Position numbers and translations under genes: made by a program
The notes under the pieces: generated by a model
The model's database searches: none
What the model was told of the DNA's origin: nothing
The model's input: the letters and a program-made list of their open reading frames with translations, nothing else
Shown: one piece after another, positions 34,925 to 47,103 of the stretch
Numbering within the stretch: position 1 is the stretch's first letter
Layout: each line of letters begins with the position of its first letter
From: Mytilus galloprovincialis
Lineage: Eukaryota; Mollusca; Bivalvia; Mytilida; Mytilidae
DNA length: 64,000 nucleotides
Assembly (NCBI RefSeq): GCF_965363235.1
Contig: NC_134845.1
Span: 27,034,524-27,098,523 of the forward strand
Reading direction: 5' to 3'

Positions 34925-35340
34925 GGACGAAAGATACCAAAGGGACAGTCAAACTCACAAATCTAAAATAAACTGACAACGCCATGGCCAAAAATAAAAA
35001 AGACAAACAGAAAAACAATAGCACACACGACACAACATAGAAAACTAAAGAATAAACAACACGAACCCCACCAAAAACTAGGGGTGATCTCAGGTGCTCC
35101 GGAAGGGTAAGCAGATCCTGCTACACATAGTTACAAGCTATAATATTCTACCACGAAACTGTTCTGTATGTTCTGGCATAAGTAGGATATCCAATTTTCT
35201 TTCTCTGGACGAGACGTCACCTTTTTATGATTACTTATGCAGGTTTTAACATCAGAAAAAAAAGCCCAGAGACAGATAGCGGTCACGACAAACCCATAAA
35301 GTATACCGACATCATCTTATGGGGGAAATAGTGTTAAATG
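34925..35340 (-). repeat. interspersed repeat family D
   Basis: It contains GATACCAAAGGGACAGTCAA and CTGACAACGCCATGGC, then CTCCGGAAGGGTAAGCAGAT. A shorter diverged copy is at 43855-44075. No coding content. Confidence 0.55.
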
Positions 35341-35660
35341 TTTTGCACAATTTAACTTACTACTTTCGTTTTTGAAGTCGTCCATGTTAGTAATTTAAAT
35401 GATTTCTCTGTAGTATATACCTGATATGCATGATAAGTGACCTATTTTCAACAAACAAATGAAAAAGTTAAATATGTAAAACAAAACAAATATTTTGTAA
35501 AGAAAATGACTTTATTTAAAGGGATATCATATAACTGTAAATTCTGTTTGTTTTACTATAAAAGTAAGAAATTGAAAGAGGAAGTAGTATTTATGATTAT
35601 AGATAGGGATTTTCTACAAGTTTACTTTTGGTTTAAATTTTACCTTTGATTGAGGTAACC

Positions 35661-38600
35661 ATGTCGGCTAAAAGAGATAAAAGGTAATTTATAATAATAT
35701 AACCTACATAAAGTAAACAATGCTACCTTTGGATACCGTATCGGGTTAAAGTCGTTATATTAAAGGTGGCAATGTTGTTCCTTAAATTATCTTTCAAAAA
35801 TTCTTTGATTTCAACATACTTTTGTACTAATATAAAGTGTACTCTCATCAAAATATAAATATATGAATAACATCATAGAATACTGACGTGCGACAAAAAA
35901 TTTATAAGCATGCATTTACCCTACCACAAATAGGTTGATGGCAATATATAGTAGCAAAAATGTTTAATTCTAAAATCTTCAGAACAATTTTTATTATCTA
36001 CATTGTTGTTGGGGTTGGTTTGTTTTGCATTGTACATTTGACTGTGAAGTGTGCAACAGCTTACAATTAGAAGTTTTACAATCAATTAAAACTTGACCAT
36101 TATTTAATAAGGCCCAAAGAAAATAATGCGAGACGTTAAATAATCAATACACGAGTGAAAAATCAACTGATAAGGTGTTCTGTGTAAAATACTTTAAAAA
36201 AAACAACCTTTAAATATCAATAGGATTTAAATTGGTCAAGTGTATTGTGTGCATTTAAATTCAACAGTAATTGGCTAACTTTTGTAAAAATAACATTATG
36301 CAAATATTTGGTTTTCTTTATTTCTAAGGTACACGAAGTACGTCGCTTGGTATCGTACTTCTATGTTGAACGAATGGCAATAATTTAGTTATCTATCTAA
36401 TTTACTGAATCTCACAGTTCGTTTTAGCGTTTTTTTGTGGTCTGCGTTTAAGCTAATGTCATTAGAAACATGGCTAGGAATGTCAAAACAACTAAAATAA
36501 AACGTTTAATTGAAGAATTGCATTGTCGGGAAATGTTTCGTCCTAGAATAAGGCTCACGAAATGTTACCATCTCTCGTTTTATTTTTGAAGATACTCCTG
36601 TTTCTTGATATAAATGTTTAAAATCTAATTAGCTATTAAAGTTATTGTACCATACAGTTCATTTTATTTTCCTCATTGTGGTCTGTGCTTAGGTTTTGTC
36701 ATTAGAAACATGGCTATGAATGTAAGAACTGAAAAAAAAACATTGAATTTCAGGTTTTGTATTGTCAAAAAATATAATGTCCTAAATGTGTTTCTGGAAA
36801 TTTTATCATCTCTTGGTTTTCTCTTTCGCAAATATCCCTCCTTCATGATATAATTGTTCAAAATCTAATTAAAAGTAGATCTTCAAATTTCTGTTCCTCA
36901 CAATTAATTTATGGTTTAGTTCTCATTGTGGGCTGCGTTAAAGCTATGCCATATCTATAAATATAAGATCAACGTTGAATATTATTAAACTCATCATAGT
37001 CTTAGATACCAGGATTGAAAGGCAGCATTTGCATATTAAGAAAGTATTATGCCCTACAGTGCGGCTCATGATATTTTACAATCTCCCGCCTTTTTTCTCT
37101 CTCACCAAAACCTCTCTTGTATGATATACATATTCAAAATTCTTTGTGATACTATGTGATTTGCACTTGAGCATGTAAATCGGCAATTCGTCCTTTTTTG
37201 TGTAACAGTCGATGAAAATATGGATTAAAATTACATTACAAAGACTTAAACTTAACTGAATAGTAACGACCAAGACAATTGATCACTTGCTTGTACATGC
37301 ATTTCATTTAGTGAGTATGTATATTTAAACAACATGAAAATATAATAAATGTGTACCTAAAGGGAAAAATGTGTTGCACGAAATTTTTCAAAAGTCATCA
37401 CAAATATTACATATCGTCCAAAAAAGGAATGTAAACGTCGTTGCTTTGTAAAAATGATAATGTCGAATAAAGATAAATCTCTTCATAACTTCCTTATCTA
37501 ATTATATTTTCTATCATTGGAAGAACTCTAGCTGACTTTCATGCTGAAATTCTGCATTTGAGGAAAGAAAGAGATGCACTCTATCAGTAAGTAATAAGAC
37601 AATATTTATACGTTAAGCAAGCAAATATGTTAAAATTAACTGTCAATCAGCACTTTTGTTCAAACTTTCTGTCGGTTTGTTTGATCTTATTTTGTCTTTT
37701 ATTTTCATTTGATCTTTATTTCATTTATTCTTCCATTTAGACCGACAGTACATTTGTTTATACTTCTATCATTTTGACTGGTCCACTTTTTTGACAAACG
37801 ATTGGCTTGTACAAATTGGTTTTCAGGTAAAAGAGCATGTAAAAATAAAGGTGTTGCAAAATTTGTGTAATTTTAGATAACGAATGTTGCTGATCAGAGT
37901 AATAAAACATTTTTTTTAAATTAAGGAATACAAACCATAAGGAAATGTGTTATAATTATCATCTAAGTCCAAAAAATAAAGATTTGAGCAGTAACAATTT
38001 AACAATTTTAAAAGTCCATATAGTATATAGTAAGCTAAAACAAAAAGCCCTTAAAAGTCTATCAAATAAAAAACGGTCTTATTAATCTACAGGCGAAATT
38101 ATATTGAAAAAAAATATTTTCTATTTACAGGCGAACACAATATGATACTGCGTATATTCATCAGATTCACGTCGATTACAGGCAGTTAGAGGACGAGCTA
38201 AAGACGCTTAAGGAACACAAAAGTGAGCTTGAAAAATCCCATAATAAAACAATGAAAGACTTGGTACATAATCAAAAAGAAGCAATAATAGTAACCTTAA
38301 AAGAAGATGTAAAACGACTACAAGCAGAACGAGATGAAAGGGACAAACAGATTGCAGACTTAAAGGCTGACAAAGACGAACTACAATCTAAGTAAAGATT
38401 TATCTGATAAAATAATACAATATAAAAATCAATGTTATCGTTAATTGAAGGGAGTAAAAGTGAAATAAACATGTCCCATAGTCCTTTCTTTGTTCACAAT
38501 AAGATCCTTGCTTCCGAATTATTTCAAATAGAATACAAACGACGTAAAGACATACTGAATAACACTAGTAACGCACTGAATAATTGTGTAGAACAATTTC

Positions 38601-41600
38601 ATTGTTGCTATTTTTTAACAAAATGTTGCAAAAATCTGTAACAAATAAAGACTAATTTTGAAACTCGTCCATAATCTTATATAGAATTTCTAGAATAAGT
38701 TAATGTCAAATGGTTCATTAGAAATCGATTGCAAAACATGAATGTCGAGCATTTATTAATTGTTTTGTTTTTAGTTTTTAAATTATCCAATTTCAGACTA
38801 AGTAAAGTTGCTGGTGAAAAGATGCTTGATAAGAATCCCCAAATAGCAGATTTGAGTGATTCACGTCGGCCACAGAAACTGGTGGAAATGATTTCTATTC
38901 TATATGATAACAAATGGACGGACGCATTTGAGAAATCGGAAGATAAGGGGGACGAAAAACAAATTTGTATTTACCTATTGGATATATTTAAGGTTATTTT
39001 CTTACTTATATCCCATTTTTTAAAGTCACTCCATATAAGTAAATGATTGTTTTTAATCGCTCACTATAAACGCACTTAATTATGTAATCAGTAATAGATT
39101 ACCTAGAGTGTATTTGTCGAAACCTTTTGGAATTTTGGTTCCTCAATGCTCCTCAATTTGTACTTTATTGGGGCTTTCAAACTTTTATGATGGTCGTCAC
39201 TGCTGAGACTTTTGTAGACGAAACGCATATCTGACGTACGAATTTGGTATATACAAAATTTAGTCCTGGTATCCATGATGAGTTTATTTACAACCACTGG
39301 GTCGATGCCACTGCTGGTGGAGATTTATTTCCCCGAGGGTATCACCAGCCCAGTAGACATGAATTATCATTGATATGGTTATATTGATAAATTAACTGTT
39401 TTTTTAAATTAGGCTTTTCTACCTCGGGCATAGATTACCTTAGCTGTTTTTGACATAACTTTTAGGAACGTTGGTCTTTAATGCTCTTCAACTTCGTACT
39501 TTATTTGGCCTTTTTAACTTTTTTGGATTCGAGCGTCACTGATGAGTCTTTTGTAGACGAAACGCGCGTCTGGCGTATATACAAAATTTAGTCCTGGTAT
39601 CTATGATGAGTTTATTGTTAAGCCTGATATCTTTAATTAGTTTATGTATGTATATTTGTAGTCTAGATGGATCAATGAGGCTTTAGACATTTTTACTCAT
39701 GCCAGATCATGTTTATCAATAAATAACAAGTAGAATTGTGAGCTACTGCTCACTTATGATACACCCACTCTAAGTATTTGTTAAAAGAATGTTGAAAAAA
39801 TGAATATGAAAATGCATACCGGTATTCACGTGAAGTATATTAACAAATTACAGGGAGGTCTCATTTGTAACTGAAAAAGGCGACGACAATTTCATGGACC
39901 AGACTAACATCCTTCTGAGCAAAAGTTCTATTAAGTTGAATCAGTTTTTACAAATTTTGTTTGCTCGTAAGTTTCAGATCTATCTTCGACTGTCTTTTTG
40001 CTTTCGCTCCGTAAAACTATTTTGATCCATGTTGTACAAATGAAAATATGTATTGGTCCGTATATATTTATTTAACATCAACTTTGATAATGGGGACATC
40101 AGCAGGCGAAAGCATTTGATATAATTTACATGTATATCGGAACTTCGGAACTAAACACATTTAATCTAAAAACAGTTGTTGTCATGACACGGGTTATGTT
40201 CTTCTCATATATGGGGACATCAGCAGGCGAAAGCATTTGATATAATTTACATGTATATCGGAACTTCGGAACTAAACACATTTAATCTAAAAACAGTTGT
40301 TGGCATGACACGGGTTATGTTCTTCTCATATATGTTATGATGGTATAATACTAAACCCCTAACGGGAAGGATTGTGCCTGATGTTCATATGATGAAATCA
40401 TAATCTTTCAGTCAGTTTAATTGAAGTCTGGAGCTGGCATGTCAGTTAACTGCTAGTAGTCTGTTGTTATTTATGTATTATTGTCATTTTGTTTATTTTC
40501 TTTGGTTACATCTTCTGACATCAGACTCGGATTTCTCTTGAACTGAATTTTAATGTGCGTATTGTTATGCGTTTACTTTACTACATTGGTTAGAGGTATA
40601 GGGGGAGGGTTGAGATCTCACAAACATGGTTAACCCCGCCGCATTTTTGCGCCTGTCCCAAGTCAGGAGCCTCTGGCCTTTGTTAGTCTTGTATTATTTT
40701 AATTTTAGTTTCTTGTGTACAATTTGGAAATTAGTATGGCGTTCATTATCACTGGACTAGTATATATTTGTTCAGGGGCCAGCTGAAGGACGCCTCCGGG
40801 TGCGGGAATTTCTCGCTACATTGAAGACCTGTTGGTGACCCTCTGCTGTTGTTTTTTATTTGGTCGGGTTGTTGTCTCTTTGACACATTCCCCATTTCCA
40901 TTCTCAATTTTATAAACTGTAATGAAACACCAGACGGTTATATTTTTGTCACTGCAGTCAACAACTGTAATAGCACATTAAGTTTTTACAAAAAACGTGT
41001 CACTGAATAAAAGAAATGATTAGAAATGTATGCTACCTTAATTTGTCTGCTTCTTATTGATATACGAGATTTGAAAATCTCCATAATTTTATCTTTAACT
41101 TGCATCCTTGGATGTTAAACAAATAGCTGCTAGCGTGGAAAAGATAATGAATATTTTCAGAAGCTCTGAATTTGTTAAAAAAAAATGTAGGTCCTTAACT
41201 GAAGGTAGAATGATCTATAATATATTGTTGTACGTTTGTTATAGGAATGCTGGAATTATTGCAAAGAAACTTGTGAACAACAGACCAAAATCTTAGAACA
41301 AAACCTACTGCTAGCATCAGAAAACAAGGTAATTTTGTTAATAAATTCCAATGTTATGCGCAAATGCCGTCATGGTAATCTTTTTCATTTTGATCGATAA
41401 TGAATCCACCAAAACTCTCTCCGAGGTTTATAGTAGTTTGAACAGTCCTTAGTTACATATACAGGTATATAACACGCAGAGATAGGTGAAAATGCTAAAA
41501 TTCTTAAAAAACAAAATCTTTTAAGTAATTAGTGATTTACTGAACCCCTATTTTTGACATTTTTACCTTAGCTATTATATCTGTTTGTTTGTCAATATAG

Positions 41601-44529
41601 TTGATGATATGAGACTGTCATACAAGAGAGAGGTTTAGCTAGCTATAAAACCAGGTTTAATCCACCATTTTCTACATAACAAAATGCTTGGATAATCAAG
41701 TCAGGAATATGGCAGTTGTTATCCATTTGTTTGATGTGTTTGAGCTTTTGATTTTGCCATTTGATTAGGGACTTTCCTTTTAGAATTTTCCTCGGAGTTC
41801 AGTTTTTTTTTGTGATTTTACTTTTTTGTATGATGTGTTTGAGCTTTTCATTTTGCCATTTGCTTAGGGACTTTCCGGTTAGAATATACCAACTTCACCT
41901 GCATATGGGATATACATTTCCCAACTCATTCAGTATTCAAGAGCTTGCAGTTTCTATTTAGACTGTAAAACGTCACCAGTGTCTGAATATAAAGCTGATG
42001 GACCAGGGGTATGTCAAAGAAGGTCGTGCTCTTTTTCTAAATAGGTTCATCGGAAGATACCAAGACCTGTCATAAGTCAAGAACCTGATGTTCATTGGTT
42101 ATCGTGTGTTGATGTGGTTCTTTTTTATATACTAGTAGATTATACCGTTGGTTTTCCTGCTTAAATGGTTTTACACTAGTAACTTTGGTGCCATTTACAG
42201 CTGCTGTTCGTTGAAAACCGTACTTTGACCTATAATGGTTTACTGTTAACAAATGGTGCATTGGATGGAAAGTTGTCTCATTGGCACTCATACCACATCT
42301 TTTGACTATTTTTGGGAATGTCTATTTGAGGTGGCTTGATCATGTTATACAATCCGTCATTGTGTTATTGTGCTATAGTATTTTGTTGTATTCTTTCACT
42401 TTTGCTAACGTGTTTTGTCTATATGCCTTTTTAATTTTCTTTTTTGACATATTTGTTTTGTTTTAAAGTGATTATACAATGTTGACTGCTGTACTCCAAT
42501 TTTTGATGGTTTTTCTATTATGTCTGGTTTTTTTTTACATACCGTTGACAATATAATATGATTTTATGCGACTATGATACAAGTGAGAGGTTTAGTTAGC
42601 TATAAAACCAGGTTTTGTCGGCATACGTTGTGTTGTGTTAACCTGTAACATCAAAATGAAATGAGACAATATACCAATGAAACAAAATGGGTTTCAATAA
42701 AGGTATTCATCTAGACAGTTGGATGATAGATGCACTTAAGTCAATAACAATAACAACAACTATGGATAGATAAAAATAACTCATGTATTCATAATATCTT
42801 TAAAAAAATAAACAGACACGCATGCAGACAGATGGACAGACATAATAAGGGAGGACATGTGGGTCGATAGAGACAGACAGACCGACACATAATTATATAT
42901 AAATAGATGTTAAGGCAGAACAAATGAAAGAATATCATATTTCAATGTTGCTTTATTCTAGGATGGTTTGTATGCATTGTCCCCAGGAAGTTCCAAGCTA
43001 CTAACTGAAATCCGAAAACGATCAGCTAAAGAAATGATGCCTAACTTATACGAGGTTGGTACACTCATATCTAAGTACAAACATCAAATTTGATAGCCCA
43101 TAATTCAACCAGGTGTTAAAATGGAGACACTTGTCATGTCTGAATATTGTACTGGTCAATTTTGGATTCAGTATTTACCTGATATGATACAAATCAGTCA
43201 TATGAAGTTTCGAGTATCATTGAAAATAAAAATTGAAATCAAAATATCTAAAAAGCACAGCCAAAAGTTAAAATAACATACAGCTGTCTTCTAATGTTAG
43301 ATGTGTATTTTACACAATATTTTAGACAATAAATCGACACAAGTTCAAACAATTTGAGAAAACAATAACAAAGGTTATTACAGATCTGCCATTATTAACG
43401 AAGACAACCACTAACGAGGTTTCTGACAACGAGATTTGGATGGAAGATTTCGTTCCTACTTTTTTTTAACTTTCAAAAGATACACATAAGGACACAGTAA
43501 AAGTAAAAATTAGTAACGGGAAAGGATCAAGTTTATAATAACGGTATGTCTCACTGGCGATAACAAAACTAAACTAGAAACAGATTTATATTTTATATAA
43601 ATTTAAAGATGATATATATAATTTGTCCTGAAAAAAAATATGTGTTAACTGGGCAATATTAAACGCTTTTACTTTGAAACATGCAATTATTTAATGGGGA
43701 AATATTAAATATTAACGAATGTCCTGTAACTATAGATTTATGAAAATGTTTGAATAACATAGCATTGCTATATGAATTACACGGATCATGAATCAAATGT
43801 TCTCTTGTTTATTTGGTTAAAGTTGGGATCGTATAACTAATATGTAGCATATGCTACCGGTAAAAGAGAGACGAGTTATACCAAAGGAACATTTCAACTC
43901 ATATGTCGAAAATAAACTGACATGGTTAAAAAAGAAAAAGTTAAACAAACAACAGAACAAAAAACACGTCATAGATAACCAGATAGTAAGCATATAACTA
44001 TGACGATTAACAAGAAGTGGTAGATACGAAAACAGTATAAATAAAACATTAGACTGATTACCACGAACACACACACACACACACACAACCTGGTATTTTT
44101 ATAGGTTCTCCGTAATGATCGGCATTTCTCAGAAAAATACAGATTGAAGACCTTTGTAATTGTCTAATTGTGTTAAAACATAGAAGTTCAAATTATATGG
44201 TCAAACTTAAAGTTGATGCATGCCAAATATCAAAATATTAAGTAACCCTTTCCTGGTTAGAACTGTTTTTGTTTCAGAAATTTAAATCTGTGAAGCAAGA
44301 TATTAAAGAAGATTTGCACACCTATGTAGAAAGTTGTCTAGAAGTTTGCTGGTATAGTGCAATAAATGAACCGCCGTTGCATTATGGGTTTGATGCAGAA
44401 GAACAGGCAGACGATTTCAGGGAATATACTCAAGGCGGGAAAATCGTGGATTTCGTTGTTTGGCCAGCAATGTATTTGTTTATAAATGGACCTATTTTAT
44501 ATAAAGGAGTTGCACAGTATAAAAACTGA
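35661..44529 (+). CDS. MIEAP (SPATA18)-domain protein, copy 3
   Basis: Spliced model (plus): 35661-35683, 37524-37586, 38131-38391, 38797-38992, 41245-41328, 42962-43054, 44278-44529, giving 323 residues. It starts MSAKRDKRTLADFHAEI. The first exon and the acceptor at 37523 are the weakest parts; the next AG, at 37531, gives a different entry phase. Order: a short N-terminus; a coiled coil of about 87 residues in an exon of 261 bases, the same length as in copy 1; then the MIEAP-type domain: LSKVAGEKM, DLSDSRRPQKLVEMI, WTDAFE, ECWNYCKET, the KLLTEIRKRSAKEMMPNLYE helix, VCWYSAINEPPL, FREYTQGGKIVDFVVWPAMYL, KGVAQYKN-stop. It lies head to head with copy 2 across about 2.7 kb and in tandem with copy 4. 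Its introns carry the intact hammerhead repeat and PLE-derived tails. Function inferred from the family. Confidence 0.77.
35684..37523 (+). other. first intron of copy 3
   Basis: AT-rich with no recognised repeat or exon. If the first exon is misplaced, the true 5' exon of copy 3 probably lies in this stretch. Confidence 0.35.
39080..39612 (+). repeat. tandem pair of family E hammerhead repeats
   Basis: Two head-to-tail copies. The upstream one has a decayed ribozyme ending near 39236; the downstream one starts near GGTATCACCAGCCCAGTAG at 39339 and has an intact core. Corresponding cleavage positions (39231 and 39570) are 339 bases apart, so one full monomer lies between two ribozymes. Intronic in copy 3. 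Confidence 0.75.
39533..39576 (+). ncRNA. hammerhead ribozyme, type I, minimal stem III
   Basis: All parts are present. Stem I is GCGUCA (39533-39538) pairing with UGGCGU (39571-39576) using two G-U pairs. The core CUGAUGA is 39539-39545. Stem II is GUC and GAC around a UUUUGUA loop, then GAAAC, a one- to two-pair stem III closing a GCGC loop, and the GUC cleavage triplet ending at 39570. The ACGCGCGU segment is self-complementary, so two molecules could share a longer stem III. This is the form described for ribozymes of Penelope-like elements and animal retrozymes. Cleavage activity is inferred. Confidence 0.75.
40085..40912 (+). repeat. PLE-1 3' region with 121-bp tandem duplication
   Basis: From just before the PLE-1 stop codon to the CCATTTCCATTCTC end, it is nearly identical to the reverse complement of 12370-13020. 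Its first 121 bp (40091-40211) are repeated directly from 40212 with about one difference. Intronic in copy 3. Confidence 0.85.
41585..42640 (+). repeat. composite of family B, PLE-2 scrap and family A
   Basis: Family B (41585-41875) is followed by a PLE-2 reverse transcriptase scrap (41880-42060; IPTSP..G similarity), a diverged family A copy (about 42060-42300), and a second family B piece (about 42300-42640). No intact gene. Intronic in copy 3. Confidence 0.55.
43855..44088 (-). repeat. family D copy and (CA)n microsatellite
   Basis: Minus-strand family D similarity (ATACCAAAGGAACATTTCAA, AAAATAAACTGACATGG), ending in a CA dinucleotide run at 44067-44087. Intronic in copy 3. Confidence 0.55.
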
Positions 44530-44760
44530 AATGGGATGTGAACAATAATTATGTTACAATAATAATTATTCAAAAATACTTATTTATTATTTATCATATC
44601 TAATGTTGAAGCAAAGAAAACAAGGAAAGAGCATATGCTTATGTTTTTCTTATGCATTTAATATTGGAAATATCGAATGATTGATATCAAGCTTTTGGGC
44701 ATATAGAAATCTTCGTTATGTATGAGTAAATGTACATGCAATAGATAGTGTTTGATATAT

Positions 44761-44812
44761 ACTTACTAACTTATCTTCTTCATCCCCAGAGAGACATAGT
44801 ATGATAAATTGT
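44761..44812 (-). pseudogene. relic of a MIEAP-type CW exon
   Basis: On the minus strand this resembles the end of the SCWDFC exon of copy 2: FIILCLSGDEEDKL against HIILLSLEEKESKE. It runs into a GTAAGT donor. The first half of the exon is not recognisable and no partner exons were found nearby. It may be a scrap of a fifth copy in the gap between copies 3 and 4. Confidence 0.35.
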
Positions 44813-45224
44813 ATGTTTACAATTACTCATTGTATGAAATGAAATATTAAACGGTATAACTAGTATACAATTTGAAACAGAACAAGACTTTTGTGTTTGT
44901 ATCTAAATTTCTATCAAATTCACTCTAGGTACTGCCCAAAAATGCATTGGAAATTCTATGCAATGTTTTGTTGTTAATGAAATCTTCTCAATTTCTAATA
45001 GGTTGATTTTTGTAAAACGAATATATACTTTTAGATAACTTTGCTCTACTGCGAAACGTCTTTGGTATGATTTTATTTTGTATTGTTATGATTTTGCTAT
45101 ATATACATACAGATATACAGATATTATCAGTTGTTTGGCACTAGCGTCGCTGAACATTTGGTTATATTACTGATTGAGATTTTGAGTGATAAAAAAGCCC
45201 GAGTTAACGCCAAAGACGCTTTCT

Positions 45225-45281
45225 ATGGTCGGGTTGTTGTCTCTTTGACACATTCCCCATTTCCATTCTCAATTTTATTGC
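45225..45281 (+). repeat. PLE-1 3' end scrap
   Basis: GGTCGGGTTGTTGTCTCTTT followed by CACATTCCCCATTTCCATTC, the terminal part of the PLE-1 tail only. Confidence 0.65.
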
Positions 45282-47103
45282 TTCAAGTTATATATATTGG
45301 TATCTCTAAAAATGTTTACTCTATCCAGAAATTTGTGTGCTGATACATTTTTGATAATCTATTTAAAAATAATTACAATACTTGTCCAGACAAACGTAAA
45401 AAAAAAAGTGCTGAACATTTGTCTGTTGTCAGACAAGTGATTCTTAGAATGAAATGTTTGTTTCAAATGAACATGTTGTTCCATTTTATATCATTTCAAC
45501 AACAGCAGTTTGGTAAGACCAGACTGAGCTTTTGAATGAGCAGATTGCAATACACAAATAACATTGTGATAAGATGCAATAGGTTGAGAGAAACTAAAAA
45601 TCAAGTTATGGAATATTCTGCAATAGATTGAAGGACGACATCTTTAATTTATCAAACTAAATGACAAGAAAAGGAATTACTTACAGACATTACTCAGACA
45701 GTAAGCATATGTATGAAAGAAAAAAGGATATGGGATACATATGTATTTATGCTACTAAAAAAGTAAGTGCACATAAAAGCATAAAACACAAAACACTAAG
45801 GAAACGCCCATGTATTACGGTTCTTCATCTCAGTCACATGGAATCAAAAAAACAAATATCATATCACTGCAATTTAAAGACCCTATGGCGTTTTTTTGTA
45901 GAATAGCATTAACATACGGTTAAATAATTCATTAGAAAAAAAAACTAAAAACGATTTTATGTAATAATTTCAAAATCTTTAATTCTGGCATCTATTTTTA
46001 TTGTTCAAAAACATTTCTTTAACAAATGCGTGTTGGTATTTGTTACGTTTGTGTGTTTGGTTCCGTTATTTGATTGTCCGTCAAAAGAGGAATTGACCTT
46101 TGTGGTGATGAGAAAGAATTTCGTGCTCGCATGATAGCACCATTAGAAGGCAAACAATAGAGTAAAATAAGGCTACTTGACCTTTCTCAGGTGTCGGAAT
46201 TTTTTAATAATGCAAAACGGCCAGTATTGATGAAACAGCATATTATTACGATCATATTTTCAAAAACATTGAGCACCAAGGGTGACTGGTGAATAGAAAA
46301 ATGGTCACTGTACTAAAGTGGGGCATTCGCTTGACTTTGGGGTATGTGTACAAGTACTCAGAAACGTCCGGTCAGAATGGGGGACGTTATAAATCTAAAA
46401 TCTTGAAATATATTATAATACACGTTTAAGATTTAGCGGCATGAACCACCGCATGTATGCTACACTAATGTAACTTCTTTTCATGAACAATAGGCTAATC
46501 CGTAGTTTTTCTTGCTTTCAGAAATTTAGACCGCAAAGAGAAGAATGCTCAGACAACCGACTTCTATCGCTCAGTTTTCTATAAAAAGTACTAACCTATA
46601 TTGGCCGTTCGCAATAAATCAGTAGTATAACTTTATTACTTGTTTCAATTGATCGAAAACTTGATATTGTTTCATTTTTAATCGTTCACTGGTTGGATGC
46701 AATTCATTAATTTTCAAAGGTTATTTAAAAGTTTGGTTGTCTAATGAATTTGTACAACTCTTACACGGTCTTTATAATTTAATGTATCAGATATCAAAAC
46801 TGCATTTCTTTAGTATGTCATTCCAAATTTAAAAGGTCTTTTTTCTTTCATTGAGGTAAGATATGGAAAGTTAAATATATTTGTTAGTAGTAAATATATT
46901 CAAGAGGAGTGGATTTATATATATATATTTATCACTAGTTAGGGAGCTTCAAACATATCTTTTAACATAGAATATATAGGTTAAAAGTTGATTTTTTTTG
47001 TGTTAAAGAAAGTAAGGCATTTACTGATTAAAAAGATTCTGTACTTTTTAATATTTATTGAGATTAAAACTAGATGTTAATATCTTTTTAGGGAATATGA
47101 GGT
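45282..47103. other. intergenic, no gene recognised
   Basis: AT-rich sequence between copies 3 and 4. A frame at 45661-45906 is lysine- and histidine-rich without domains and is probably chance. Confidence 0.4.

Noticed and set aside
35661-35683. Calling the promoter between copies 2 and 3 a shared bidirectional promoter
   Set aside because: The gap is about 2.7 kb and filled with repeats. No TATA or initiator pair is convincing, and the first exons are uncertain.
39192-39236. Second hammerhead ribozyme upstream of the intact one
   Set aside because: As an active ribozyme it is rejected because its core reads CUGCUGA and stem II no longer pairs. It is kept only as part of the tandem repeat.
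46521-46585. CAG|AAATTTAGACCGCAAAG resembling the acceptor and start of copy 3's last exon
   Set aside because: Similarity stops after a few codons and none of the WYSAI or VVWPA motifs follow.
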